Below are positions 11,493-19,350 of a stretch of 30,565 nt of DNA, piece by piece. Under the pieces are notes generated by a model. That model did no database searches. It saw only the letters and a program-made list of their open reading frames with translations, and was not told the DNA's origin. How positions within the stretch are numbered: the first letter of the stretch is position 1; every line of letters begins with the position of its first letter. The position numbers and the translations under genes are program-made. Source of the stretch: a virus; the IMG/VR virus record IMGVR_UViG_3300030430_000310, positions 1 through 30,565 of that record. The stretch is one strand, 5' to 3'.

Positions 11493-13024
11493 TGCCGTAT
11501 CAGGGTAATCCGCTTGTTAAAGCATTCTCCACAATGAATAAACAAACTATAACGGGTAATGGTGGCACAAATTACACCTTAGATTTTTCCGTTGGTAGCT
11601 CTCAAGAAGTCGAGGTTTTTGTCAATAACGTCCGTCAAGAGCCGGGGGTAGCTTATACCGTTGCCGGGACCTCTCTGGCGATGACTGGTGCTGTATCAAA
11701 CACCGATGACTTTTATGTTGTCTTTCAAGGCAAAGCTCAACAAACAGTTACTGCCAGCGCTGAATCTGTTTCAGATAAGAACAACACGTCTACTGGTTTT
11801 TTTGCTGTACCAGCAGGCACAACAGCACAAAGACCGAGTTCCCCCGCAAACGGTCAAATACGAGTAAATACAACTATTGGCTCTTTGGAGTTTTACAATA
11901 ACAACTCGTGGTCACAGACAAATCTTGTTCCTACGATTAGTTCCATCTCTGGTTCTATTGTTGTATCAACGGCAGGTAACATAACAATAAATGTTACAAA
12001 TGCTACAGATACCATGGATGTCGTATACAAAGAGGGCGGCACAACTCTTGCAACTACAGCGGGAGTTGCTTTTACTAGCGGAGCCGCAACCACGGCTGTC
12101 CCAGCGGCTGTTTATAATCAAAGTGCTGGGGATACGATTACTATAAGCGTAGTTGATAATCAAAATGTTCCATCTTCTAACAGCGTAAACAAAACAGTTG
12201 TTGCTCTGGCTAGTGGCGGCACTATAACTACATCGGGTAGTTATTACATTCATACATTTACATCGTCTGGAACATTCACCATTCCATCAGGCTCTACATT
12301 CAGTTGTGACATACTTGTTGTTGCTGGCGGTGGCGGTGGAAACCCTGCTGGCGGTGGCGGCGGTGGCGGCGGTGCAGGTGGTTTTCGTTATCTTACATCA
12401 CAGTCACTAAGTGCAGGTGCAAGAACGGTCACCGTTGGCGCAGGTGGTGCCGCACGAACTGGTGGATATGTCACGGCAACTAACAAAGGTACTAACTCAA
12501 GTTTTGATACTGGTGGTGGTGGCGAGATTGCTTCGACTGGTGGTGGTGGCGGTAAATCTGACCATACGTCAGGCGCGGTAAATAATGGTGGTTCTGGTGG
12601 CGGCGGTTCTGGTGGTCACAAAACTACTGGTGGCACAGGAAACGAAGGTGGTTACACACCATCAGAGGGTAATAATGGTGGTAATGGTGCTTCAGGAAAC
12701 TACGCTGGCGGTGCCGGTGGTGGAGCTGGTGCCGTTGGTGGCAATGGATCTGCACCCACAGGCGGGACTGGCGGTGTAGGAGCATCTAACAGCATCACTG
12801 GAAGCGCTGTGTTTTACGCTGGTGGTGGCGGCGGCGGCGGTAACGGCGGCAGTGATGCCCCGGGCGGTAACGGCGGTGGTGGCACAGGTCGTGGGCCTAA
12901 CGGCGGTACAGCAGGTTCTGGAACAGCTAACACTGGTGGCGGTGGCGGCGGCGGTTCTGGTGGCGGTTCTAGCACAAGTGGTGCTGGTGGTTCTGGTATT
13001 GTGATTATTCGTTACATTCCATAG
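11492..13024 (+). CDS. Fibre with glycine-rich C-terminal tip domain
   Basis: A 510-residue protein. Residues 1-85 form an N-terminal beta module (KQTITGNGGTNYTLDFSVGS, VEVFVNNVRQEPGVAYTV). Residues 90-145 hold a short conserved element (TGFFAVPAGTTAQRPSSPAN, GSLEFYNNNSW). Residues 146-245 look Ig-like. From 247 on, ITTSGSYYIHTFTSSGTFTI leads into LVVAGGGGGN and about 230 residues dominated by Gly, with only a few strand-like inserts, ending SGIVIIRYIP. Gly-rich regions of this kind can pack as polyglycine-II bundles at fibre tips, as in the S16 gp38 adhesin, where surface loops choose the receptor. The receptor-binding role here is inferred. Long overlapping frames over the Gly codons (for example 12585-12779) are artefacts of GGT/GGC repeats. 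Confidence 0.78.
   Translation: MPYQGNPLVKAFSTMNKQTITGNGGTNYTLDFSVGSSQEVEVFVNNVRQEPGVAYTVAGTSLAMTGAVSNTDDFYVVFQGKAQQTVTASAESVSDKNNTSTGFFAVPAGTTAQRPSSPANGQIRVNTTIGSLEFYNNNSWSQTNLVPTISSISGSIVVSTAGNITINVTNATDTMDVVYKEGGTTLATTAGVAFTSGAATTAVPAAVYNQSAGDTITISVVDNQNVPSSNSVNKTVVALASGGTITTSGSYYIHTFTSSGTFTIPSGSTFSCDILVVAGGGGGNPAGGGGGGGGAGGFRYLTSQSLSAGARTVTVGAGGAARTGGYVTATNKGTNSSFDTGGGGEIASTGGGGGKSDHTSGAVNNGGSGGGGSGGHKTTGGTGNEGGYTPSEGNNGGNGASGNYAGGAGGGAGAVGGNGSAPTGGTGGVGASNSITGSAVFYAGGGGGGGNGGSDAPGGNGGGGTGRGPNGGTAGSGTANTGGGGGGGSGGGSSTSGAGGSGIVIIRYIP
12319..13005 (+). repeat. GGT/GGC-rich low-complexity coding region
   Basis: The DNA encoding the glycine-rich tip is a patchwork of GGTGGC-type runs, for example around 12340-12375, 12820-12860 and 12935-12970. 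The runs are imperfect but similar enough for slippage or unequal recombination to change the number of Gly residues in frame. Base composition is clearly more GC-rich than the neighbouring genes because of the Gly codons. Confidence 0.85.
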
Positions 13025-13032
13025 GGGTTACG

Positions 13033-13371
13033 ATGGGACATTATGCAAAAGTAGAAGATGGAATCGTTACAGAAGTAATCGTATCATCTAAAGAACACGC
13101 AGATACTCTAAGCGGTACTTGGATAAAAACCTCTTATAATACATTAGGTGGTAAAACAAAGAGCATCGTTAGTGAGCCGTTGCGTAAAAACTTTGCTGGC
13201 ATCGGCATGATCTATGACAAGGATAGAGATGCCTTTTATGAGCAGAAACCTTTTGATAGCTGGACACTAAATGAAGACACATGTATGTGGGAACCACCAG
13301 TAAAATACCCGGACGATGGTGGTAATTACAGATGGAACGAAAGTAAAAAAACTTGGGACGTGGTGGAGTAA
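13033..13371 (+). CDS. Conserved fibre-cluster protein (RKNFAGIG type)
   Basis: A 112-residue protein with AGGGG before its ATG. It opens MGHYAKVEDGIVTEVIVSSK, then TWIKTSYNTLGGKTKSIVSE, PLRKNFAGIGMIYDKDRDAF, PFDSWTLNEDTCMWEPPVKY and a terminal PDDGGNYRWNESKKTWDVVE. The pattern TSYNT.GG...L.K..AGIG..YD...DAF..PKPF.SW.L....C.W..P...P.DG..Y.WNE...W is among the most widespread small proteins in cyanophage structural regions (recollection). Its function is unproven. Its place right behind a receptor-binding-type fibre suggests a fibre partner or assembly factor. It is soluble, with several Trp residues in the C-terminal third. Confidence 0.78.
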   Translation: MGHYAKVEDGIVTEVIVSSKEHADTLSGTWIKTSYNTLGGKTKSIVSEPLRKNFAGIGMIYDKDRDAFYEQKPFDSWTLNEDTCMWEPPVKYPDDGGNYRWNESKKTWDVVE

Positions 13372-14595
13372 ATGGCGCTTTCTAAAATCAAAACAGCTTC
13401 GATGGCGGCTGATGCTGTAGACAACACCATTCTTGATTTGACAAGTGATTATGCATTTACTGGCACGGTAACAGGCGCAAGTGCTTTAGGTGATAATATG
13501 GTCATCAATGGCGGGATGATCATTTCGCAACGCGGAACAACATTCGCATCAACAGCAAATACTGCATACACATTAGACAGGATGCAGTGGTATGATACGG
13601 GGGCTGGCGTTGTAGATATTTCACAATCAACGGATACACCAAATGGTAATTTTAAAAACTCATTAAAGGTTGATGTTACAACAGCAGACTCTTCATTAGC
13701 CGCTGGTGATTTGTATAATATACTTACCCGGCTAGAAGGTTATACCATTGCTCACTTAGGTTGGGGAACATCAGCGGCAAAAACAGTCACTTTGTCCTTT
13801 TACATTAAGTCCCCGAAAACAGGTACGCATTCTGTAGTATTAAGAAATAGTGATTCAAGTCGTACTCGTGTTGAAGAGTTTACGGTTAGTGCAGCAAATA
13901 CTTGGGAAAGAAAGACTATCACTATCCCGGGTGATACTGGTGGAACGTGGCAATCAAATCATACTGTAGGGTTACAACTAATATTTCCACTAGCAGCAGG
14001 GTCAACTTTTCATGCAGCCTCTACAGTTGGTTCTTGGGGCACAGACTCAAATAACAGCGGCAATATTTATGCATCATCTAATCAGGTAAACTGTATGGAT
14101 GATGCTGCAAACAACTGGTACATCACTGGCATTCAGTTAGAGGAAGGTCCGACAGCTACAGCGTTTAAGCATGAAGATTACGCAACCACGCTTAGAAAGT
14201 GTCATCGATATTATTTTCGTACAGATAGCTTTGCTTCGGCAGCCGTTCATTTTAATATTGAAGGATTTATATACACCGACACACAATCTAGATTCGCTCT
14301 TCAATTACCGACGGTACTTAGATCACAGCCAACCATAACCTTGGTTCCAGCATATAATACCGGAAGCGATTGGCAAACCAACATAGCTGGCATTGGAAAT
14401 AAAGTATGGACATTAACAGCAACAATTTATCTAACTGGTGGCGCTCATGGCACGGGGGCAAGTTTGTCACCAAGGGTAGATTTTTATGTTACTAACAGCA
14501 CTTGGAGTAATTCAACTTACTGGGGAAGAAGATGTCAACCTTTTTCTAACACAGGTGTAAGTGCAAATTACATAGAGGCTGATTCGGAGTTTTAA
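13372..14595 (+). CDS. Tail fibre or receptor-binding protein with QRGT-type beta domain
   Basis: A 407-residue protein starting immediately after the previous stop, with GGAG ahead. Residues 1-40 are an N-terminal attachment segment (MALSKIKTASMAADAVDNTI). DNMVINGGMIISQRGTTF (41-58) and the following YTLDRMQWYD open a carbohydrate-binding-like jelly-roll that runs to about residue 270: LSFYIKSPKTGTHSVVL, NTWERKTITIPGDTGGTW, then YITGIQLEEGPTATAFKHED. The last 130 residues (LRKCHRYYFR, DFYVTNSTWSN) form a separate beta tip. This N.G..I.QRGT...YTLDRW layout is recurrent in marine phage fibres and in prophage side-fibres. The role in binding a cell-surface glycan is inferred. No lyase or hydrolase residues are apparent. 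Confidence 0.77.
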   Translation: MALSKIKTASMAADAVDNTILDLTSDYAFTGTVTGASALGDNMVINGGMIISQRGTTFASTANTAYTLDRMQWYDTGAGVVDISQSTDTPNGNFKNSLKVDVTTADSSLAAGDLYNILTRLEGYTIAHLGWGTSAAKTVTLSFYIKSPKTGTHSVVLRNSDSSRTRVEEFTVSAANTWERKTITIPGDTGGTWQSNHTVGLQLIFPLAAGSTFHAASTVGSWGTDSNNSGNIYASSNQVNCMDDAANNWYITGIQLEEGPTATAFKHEDYATTLRKCHRYYFRTDSFASAAVHFNIEGFIYTDTQSRFALQLPTVLRSQPTITLVPAYNTGSDWQTNIAGIGNKVWTLTATIYLTGGAHGTGASLSPRVDFYVTNSTWSNSTYWGRRCQPFSNTGVSANYIEADSEF

Positions 14596-14596
14596 A

Positions 14597-14779
14597 ATGG
14601 AAATTAAAGACGCACAGTACATGTCAGCAGATGGTGTTGCAATATGTGCTATAAACGCAACCATTGATGGCGTACCTGTTTCAGTGCCAATGGATCCAGC
14701 AAACCGTCACTACGAAGAAATTCTTCGTCAAGTAAAGGCTGGCGAACTTACTATAAAAGAAGTTGACAAGGAAGAATAA
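14597..14779 (+). CDS. Small fibre-adjacent protein, possible fibre assembly helper
   Basis: A 60-residue protein with GGAG (14586-14589) upstream and TAATG coupling to the next gene. It reads as a small alpha/beta unit: MEIKDAQYMSADGVAICAIN, ATIDGVPVSVPMDPANRHYE, then a helix (EILRQVKAGELTIKEVDKEE). Short proteins with A.Y....G....I.A..DG....VP.D..N..Y..I..WV..G are common just after fibre genes in phages and prophages (recollection). A chaperone or assembly role by analogy is possible but unproven. Its acidic, soluble character sets it apart from the fibre proteins around it. Confidence 0.68.
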   Translation: MEIKDAQYMSADGVAICAINATIDGVPVSVPMDPANRHYEEILRQVKAGELTIKEVDKEE

Positions 14780-15195
14780 TGTCATACTTAGGAAAAACAC
14801 CAACACAAGGCTTTAGACAGAGATTCATATTTACGGCTTCAGGCAGTGAAACATCTATCTCTGGCGCTGATGATAGTGGTCAAACACTCAGCTTTACAGA
14901 TGGTGAGTATGTTGATGTTATGCTAAATGGCGTACAACTTATTGCAGGTTCCGATTATAACACTAACACAGCTAACACCATCAGCGGATTGAGCGCACTT
15001 GCGGCCAGTGACGTTGTTGAAGTAATGGTGTATGATGTGTTTAACGTAGCGAATTTAAGTAGCTACTTCACTTCGGCGCGGGTGCCGTTCACAAGGTTTG
15101 ATGGAACTGTAAAAAACATACCTTTGAACGCGGATCAGAAGGTGCCGTTCACAAGGTTTGATGCGACAAGTAGTGACTTCTCGCTCACGAATTAG
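14779..15195 (+). CDS. Short fibre protein with duplicated VPFTRFD motif
   Basis: A 138-residue protein coupled by TAATG. It opens MSYLGKTPTQGFRQRFIFTA, a widely used phage fibre N-terminus, then a beta module: TLSFTDGEYVDVMLNGVQLI, GSDYNTNTANTISGLSALAA and SDVVEVMVYDVFNVAN. The same kind of module opens the glycine-rich fibre at 11492. The C-terminus holds VPFTRFDGT and VPFTRFDAT, encoded by an exact 23-bp DNA repeat, and ends SDFSLTN. It may be an adaptor linking larger fibres or a short fibre itself; there is no direct evidence for either. The next gene follows eight bases later. Confidence 0.7.
   Translation: MSYLGKTPTQGFRQRFIFTASGSETSISGADDSGQTLSFTDGEYVDVMLNGVQLIAGSDYNTNTANTISGLSALAASDVVEVMVYDVFNVANLSSYFTSARVPFTRFDGTVKNIPLNADQKVPFTRFDATSSDFSLTN
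15081..15163 (+). repeat. 23-bp direct repeat inside a short fibre gene
   Basis: Bases 15081-15103 and 15141-15163 are identical and exactly 60 bases apart, so both copies are read in the same frame and encode VPFTRFD. The flanking bases differ. It is either a duplicated structural motif kept by selection or a recombination hot spot for module exchange. Confidence 0.9.
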
Positions 15196-15203
15196 AGGCT
15201 GAT

Positions 15204-15608
15204 ATGGCAAGACTTGTAAAATCGATTGTAAATGGCTCAAATGTAACAGGGCTTGGAGAAACAACCAGCAGTGATCAGCTTGAAGGACGGTATGCGGTAG
15301 CAATTGGCACACTGTCAGATGGTGCTACAATCACGCCAGACTTTGGTGCGAATCAAAACTTTACGGTAACTCTTGGCGGCAATCGTGCTTTAGCTAATCC
15401 AAGTAACATGGTGGTTGGTCAAACCGGATCTATCTTTATTGTACAAGATGGCACAGGCTCTCGCACTTTGTCCTATGGCACTAGCTATGATTTTGCTGGT
15501 GGAACCGCACCTACACTTTCAACAGGAGCCTCAGCAGTTGATCGCATAGATTATGTTGTTCGCACATCAACCTCAATCCACTGCGTGTTTACGGCGAACT
15601 ATAGCTAA
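15204..15608 (+). CDS. Beta-rich fibre-cluster protein
   Basis: A 134-residue protein with GAGG before its ATG. It opens MARLVKSIVNGSNVTGLGET, continues TSSDQLEGRYAVAIGTLSDG, then ATITPDFGANQNFTVTLGGN, SNMVVGQTGSIFIVQDGTGS and TLSYGTSYDFAGGTAPTLST, and ends VVRTSTSIHCVFTANYS. The stretch with NF.VTLGGNR.L.NP.N...GQ.G.I.I.QDGTGSRTL.YG..Y.FAGG..P.LST...A.D...Y is a standard C-terminal beta-sandwich module in phage fibres (recollection). It has no catalytic motif. It is probably a tail appendage component, coupled by TAATG to the large LamG/SPRY-like gene. Confidence 0.76.
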   Translation: MARLVKSIVNGSNVTGLGETTSSDQLEGRYAVAIGTLSDGATITPDFGANQNFTVTLGGNRALANPSNMVVGQTGSIFIVQDGTGSRTLSYGTSYDFAGGTAPTLSTGASAVDRIDYVVRTSTSIHCVFTANYS

Positions 15609-18271
15609 TGTTTAACAATCAGATTATTGCAGGTTCATCAGGGCAGGGGGGTGGTTTTTACGATCATACCATCGATCAGTCTTTACGGTTTAATGATGGT
15701 GATACTGCCTATCTTACCTTTGACCCGGCTAGTGCCACCGCAGGAACTTGGACTTGTTCGTTTTGGGTTAAACGCGGCGTCATAAGCACCACGCAATATA
15801 TTTATTACTCTGGTGCTGTTAATGCTAGAGGTGGTTTTTACTTTTTATCTGATAATAGATTTGGTGTAAGTCCGTTCAACTCTAGCGGAGCAAATGCTAA
15901 CTTGTTTTCTGTGCCAGTGTTTCGTGACACTGGTTCATGGTATCACATTGTAATGACGGCAAACGCTATCACTCCTGCCAACTTATCGACCAATTTAAAT
16001 ATTTATGTAAACGGTGTGGAGATTTCACACACAAATACTCAACAGTCTTCACCGACTGGTGGTGATAGAATCAATGATGCTCAAGCAAAAAGAATAGGTT
16101 CACTAACACCATCGGGTGGGCAGCATTTCGACGGGTATCTTGCCGAGTGGCACTGGATAGATGGGACAGTTTATGACCAAAATAATTTTGGTGAGTTTAA
16201 AGATGGCATTTGGGTGCCAAAACAAGTTACGGGTCTCACCTATGGTGCAGCGGGGTACTACCTTAATTTTGCAGATAGTGGTGATATTGGCAATAATGCA
16301 AACACCACTGATGGCACAAATGATTGGACTCCGTCTGGTTTAATTGCAAGCGATGTCACCAGTGACTCACCCACATCAAATTTTGCTACCATTGTGCCAA
16401 TGCCAAATACTTCATTAAGTGAGGGCAATCTAAACCTTACCACAAGTCGAACAGGAAATTGGGACGGCACTATTGGTAGCTTTGGCGTCACCTCTGGCAA
16501 GTGGTACTATGAAGTTAGAATGAGTAAGACTGAAACTAATTTTAGATGTGTTGCTGGCTGGCAAGGTAATCAAGCGTCGCAGACCGTTACATACAGCGGT
16601 GAAGGCGCAAGTGGGTCTCCGTATGGAACTTTGTTTGACAATTATTTAACTAATGCATGGACCACATCTTATTATAAAGATGGTGGAACCGATGGCACTA
16701 AAAGTGCACCATCATCCGGTGATGTAATAAACGTCGCGGCTGACTTTGATGCCGGAAAAATTTGGTTTGGCATCAACGGAACTTACTATGCTAACGATGG
16801 CGGGGCAGACGGCAACCCCAGTGCTGGTACAAATGAAAGTTTGTCAGGCATTGATTTAACCGCTGAACAATATGTTCCAGCTTTTCACATACGTTCAGAT
16901 AGCAGTGCTGGCGGTAATGTAATGATCGTCAACTTTGGTCAAGAAGGCACATTCGTTAACACCGAAACCGCTGGTGGGAACAGTGATACTAACGGGGTGG
17001 GTAATTTTTTTAGTGCAGTGCCCTCTGGTTTCTTAGCTCTCTGTTCATCTAATCTACCTGACCCAGAGATTGGTCCCGGAAAGGCCACTCAATCTGACGA
17101 TCATTTTAATACGGTGCTGTGGTCGGGCAATTCAACAAACAATAGGAGCATTACGACAGGCCACGCAACAGATTGGATTTGGATTAAAAAACGCGGCACA
17201 ACGGTGCAAAGTCACGTTATTGCAGATAGTGTGCGTGGCACATCTGACAGTAGTGGCACAGGAAATGTTGGCATATTAGCATCAAACCTCGCTAACGCTC
17301 AAAGCACTAACTCAAGCGACAGCGGCATAGCATCATTTGACAGCACTGGTTTTACTATTGGGGCTGGCTCTAACACAGCCAATGCGGATTCCGCGTATCA
17401 AGGCACAAATGCAAGCAGTCATACTTATGTTGGCTGGTCTTGGAAGGCTGGCGGTGCGCCTACAGCAACAAACACTGAAACGTCAGGCGCGATGACAAGT
17501 GGGTCTGTTTTTGTTAATGGTTCATCTACGTCTTTTACACCTCACTCAGACACGACAATTTACCCAAAAAAAATTAGCGCAAATACAACTGCTGGACTTT
17601 CGATAGTTCTTTATCAAGGCAACGATGCAACATCAGCTAAAGTTCCTCATGGATTGAACAGTGCGCCAGAGGCAGTAATAATCAAAAATCTCTCGGAAGC
17701 AATCACAGGCCCATCATGGCCTGTCGGTCACATAGGCACTGCAAGTGACCCGTGGACGGATTATTTTGATTTGGAAGACAGTGGGGCTGTCCTTGATGCA
17801 CAAACTGTTTGGTATGATACCGCTCCAACAAGTTCTTTAGTTAGTCTTGGAACTGCTGATAGTGTAAACTCAGGAAGTCAACATATAATGTACTGTTTTC
17901 ATTCTGTGCCCGGTTATTCAAAATTTGGGTCATATTATGGAACTAATGCTAATTTTCCGAGCGGTCGCTTCATATTGACAGATTTTAGGCCAGCATGGGT
18001 CATGGTAAAAGCATCTGGGACCACTGGATCTTGGATTATTACAGACAATGAAAGAGCCACCGCGTATAATGGAGCTACGGCTAGACTATATGCGGATCAA
18101 TCTGCGGCAGAGACCGCATACAATTCAAACAGAAATGTAGAACTTTTTAGTAATGGTTTTGCGGTCCATGGTAATTCTGCATCCTCTGTAGGTAATAAAC
18201 TTAACGAAGCCGCTAAATATATCTATTTTGCTTTTGCTGAGGCCCCGTTTAAGTTCGCCAACGCCAGATAA
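15608..18271 (+). CDS. Large fibre/adhesin with LamG-like and SPRY-like domains
   Basis: An 887-residue protein, the largest complete gene here. Residues 25-195 read as a concanavalin/LamG-like lectin: SLRFNDGDTAYLTFDPASAT, TWTCSFWVKRG, WYHIVMTAN, NIYVNGVEISH and FDGYLAEWHWIDG. Residues 198-250 are a linker with GIWVPKQVTGLTYG and GYYLNF. Residues 275-450 fit a SPRY-like fold: GKWYYEVRMSK, DFDAGKIWFGINGTYY and IVNFGQEGTF. From 480 to the end runs a repetitive beta domain (DWIWIKKRGTTVQSHVIADS, YVGWSWKAGG, VPHGLNSAPEAVIIKNL, WVMVKASGTTGSWIITDN) closing with YIYFAFAEAPFKFANAR, an ending I recall as typical of marine phage adhesins (DUF7483-like). Host-surface recognition is the likely role; no enzymatic residues were identified. 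Confidence 0.8.
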   Translation: MFNNQIIAGSSGQGGGFYDHTIDQSLRFNDGDTAYLTFDPASATAGTWTCSFWVKRGVISTTQYIYYSGAVNARGGFYFLSDNRFGVSPFNSSGANANLFSVPVFRDTGSWYHIVMTANAITPANLSTNLNIYVNGVEISHTNTQQSSPTGGDRINDAQAKRIGSLTPSGGQHFDGYLAEWHWIDGTVYDQNNFGEFKDGIWVPKQVTGLTYGAAGYYLNFADSGDIGNNANTTDGTNDWTPSGLIASDVTSDSPTSNFATIVPMPNTSLSEGNLNLTTSRTGNWDGTIGSFGVTSGKWYYEVRMSKTETNFRCVAGWQGNQASQTVTYSGEGASGSPYGTLFDNYLTNAWTTSYYKDGGTDGTKSAPSSGDVINVAADFDAGKIWFGINGTYYANDGGADGNPSAGTNESLSGIDLTAEQYVPAFHIRSDSSAGGNVMIVNFGQEGTFVNTETAGGNSDTNGVGNFFSAVPSGFLALCSSNLPDPEIGPGKATQSDDHFNTVLWSGNSTNNRSITTGHATDWIWIKKRGTTVQSHVIADSVRGTSDSSGTGNVGILASNLANAQSTNSSDSGIASFDSTGFTIGAGSNTANADSAYQGTNASSHTYVGWSWKAGGAPTATNTETSGAMTSGSVFVNGSSTSFTPHSDTTIYPKKISANTTAGLSIVLYQGNDATSAKVPHGLNSAPEAVIIKNLSEAITGPSWPVGHIGTASDPWTDYFDLEDSGAVLDAQTVWYDTAPTSSLVSLGTADSVNSGSQHIMYCFHSVPGYSKFGSYYGTNANFPSGRFILTDFRPAWVMVKASGTTGSWIITDNERATAYNGATARLYADQSAAETAYNSNRNVELFSNGFAVHGNSASSVGNKLNEAAKYIYFAFAEAPFKFANAR

Positions 18272-18285
18272 AAGGAGATAGCGAA

Positions 18286-18789
18286 ATGGCATGGAAATTT
18301 AATAACGCTGTTATCCGCGTTGGTCGAGCGTGGACAGGCAAAGATGGAATCCAACATCCGGGTAACTGGATGACTTGTTGGTCAGACACAGAAAAGAAGG
18401 CCGCTGGATTGGTATGGGAAGATGATCCGGCACCGTTTGATAGTCGCTTTTATTGGGATGCCAAAACACCAAGAAGCTTAACTGATACAAAGGATGAAGA
18501 CGGCAATGTAGTAGAGGGTCTTAAATCCCTGTACAAAACAAGAACAAAGTCTGTAGCAAAAAGTCTTCTTGAGTCCACTGATTGGCAAATCATAAAAGCT
18601 GCCGAAGTATCGTCGTACTCCGTGCCCAATTCAATATTAAGCTATCGTGCAGCGATACGCACTGCAAGCAACAAGATTGAAGCATCGATTGATGGAGCGT
18701 CAGACATAAAAGCTTTTATTGCTTTGTTTGATACATTGGAAAATGGCAAGTCTGCGATGGATGATTGGCCCGATGAGTGGAGATATTAA
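18286..18789 (+). CDS. Fibre-companion protein, candidate fibre chaperone
   Basis: A 167-residue protein with a strong AAAGGAG ribosome site, right after the large adhesin. It opens MAWKFNNAVIRVGRAWTGKD and GIQHPGNWMTCWSDTEKKAA, then GLVWEDDPAPFDSRFYWDAK, a segment with KSLYKTRTKSVAKSLLESTD, and helices in TDWQIIKAAEVSSYSVPNSI, SYRAAIRTASNKIEASIDGA and IKAFIALFDTLENGKSAMDD. The DW.I.RK.E....VP.....YR.A.R..... pattern recalls the end region of phage fibre-assembly (DUF4376-type) proteins, so a chaperone or capping role is plausible. It is soluble and mixed alpha/beta, unlike the all-beta genes around it. Function inferred from motif and position. Confidence 0.72.
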   Translation: MAWKFNNAVIRVGRAWTGKDGIQHPGNWMTCWSDTEKKAAGLVWEDDPAPFDSRFYWDAKTPRSLTDTKDEDGNVVEGLKSLYKTRTKSVAKSLLESTDWQIIKAAEVSSYSVPNSILSYRAAIRTASNKIEASIDGASDIKAFIALFDTLENGKSAMDDWPDEWRY

Positions 18790-18804
18790 AGATGAGGTGT
18801 AGGT

Positions 18805-19350
18805 ATGAGTAATGCCCGTAATCTTGCAAACTTATTAGGTACAAGCACCAGTATTCCCGCAGATAAGTTACCGACAGGTGGTTTGGCACAGGTAAAACAT
18901 GCTCAAAGCACGGATATATCTAATCATACAGGTGGTTTAGGAACCTTTACAGATTCAAACCTTACAATTAATTTCACGCCTACCTCAGCATCAAATAAGG
19001 TATTAATTAATGTTTCATTCATCTATGGCGCTACGGTGTCTGCTGGCAACCAAGTAAGGATAAAAAGAGTAATAGGTGCTACAACAACTTATCTTTATTT
19101 TGATGACCCTGCCACAGGAAACACAAGAGCAACACTTGGTAATATTAGGGCGGCGTTAAATATTGCTCAAGGTTTTGGGGTTTTTAGTACAGTTATTGAA
19201 GATAGCCCAGCCACCACATCACAAATAACGTATACCATTCAAGGTGAACATCAGAATAATAGTGGCACCTTGTACATAAATGGTAGAAACGATGGTATAA
19301 TTGATTGTGACAGATTAGGTCACATTACTATTACAGAGCTAGTTAGCTGA
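18805..19350 (+). CDS. Fibre-like beta protein with phage N-terminal anchor
   Basis: A 181-residue protein, ATG after GAGGTGTAGGT. MSNARNLANLLGTSTSIPAD (residues 1-20) is a common phage fibre N-terminus, followed by KLPTGGLAQVKHAQSTD. The rest is a beta-sandwich: LTINFTPTSASNKVLINVSF, VSAGNQVRIKRVIGATTTYL, NIAQGFGVFSTVIEDSPATT, ITYTIQGEHQNNSGTLYING, then RLGHITITELVS. The FTPTSASNKVLI...I and S.ITITE.. pattern belongs to a widely used phage fibre C-terminal domain (recollection). A role in a short tail fibre or knob is inferred. Its TGA overlaps the next ATG by one base. Confidence 0.74.
   Translation: MSNARNLANLLGTSTSIPADKLPTGGLAQVKHAQSTDISNHTGGLGTFTDSNLTINFTPTSASNKVLINVSFIYGATVSAGNQVRIKRVIGATTTYLYFDDPATGNTRATLGNIRAALNIAQGFGVFSTVIEDSPATTSQITYTIQGEHQNNSGTLYINGRNDGIIDCDRLGHITITELVS

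Noticed and set aside
12585-13004. Two Val/Ala-rich + strand frames inside the glycine-rich fibre
   Set aside because: GGT/GGC repeats read in a shifted phase give GTG/GTT and GCG runs; low complexity explains them.
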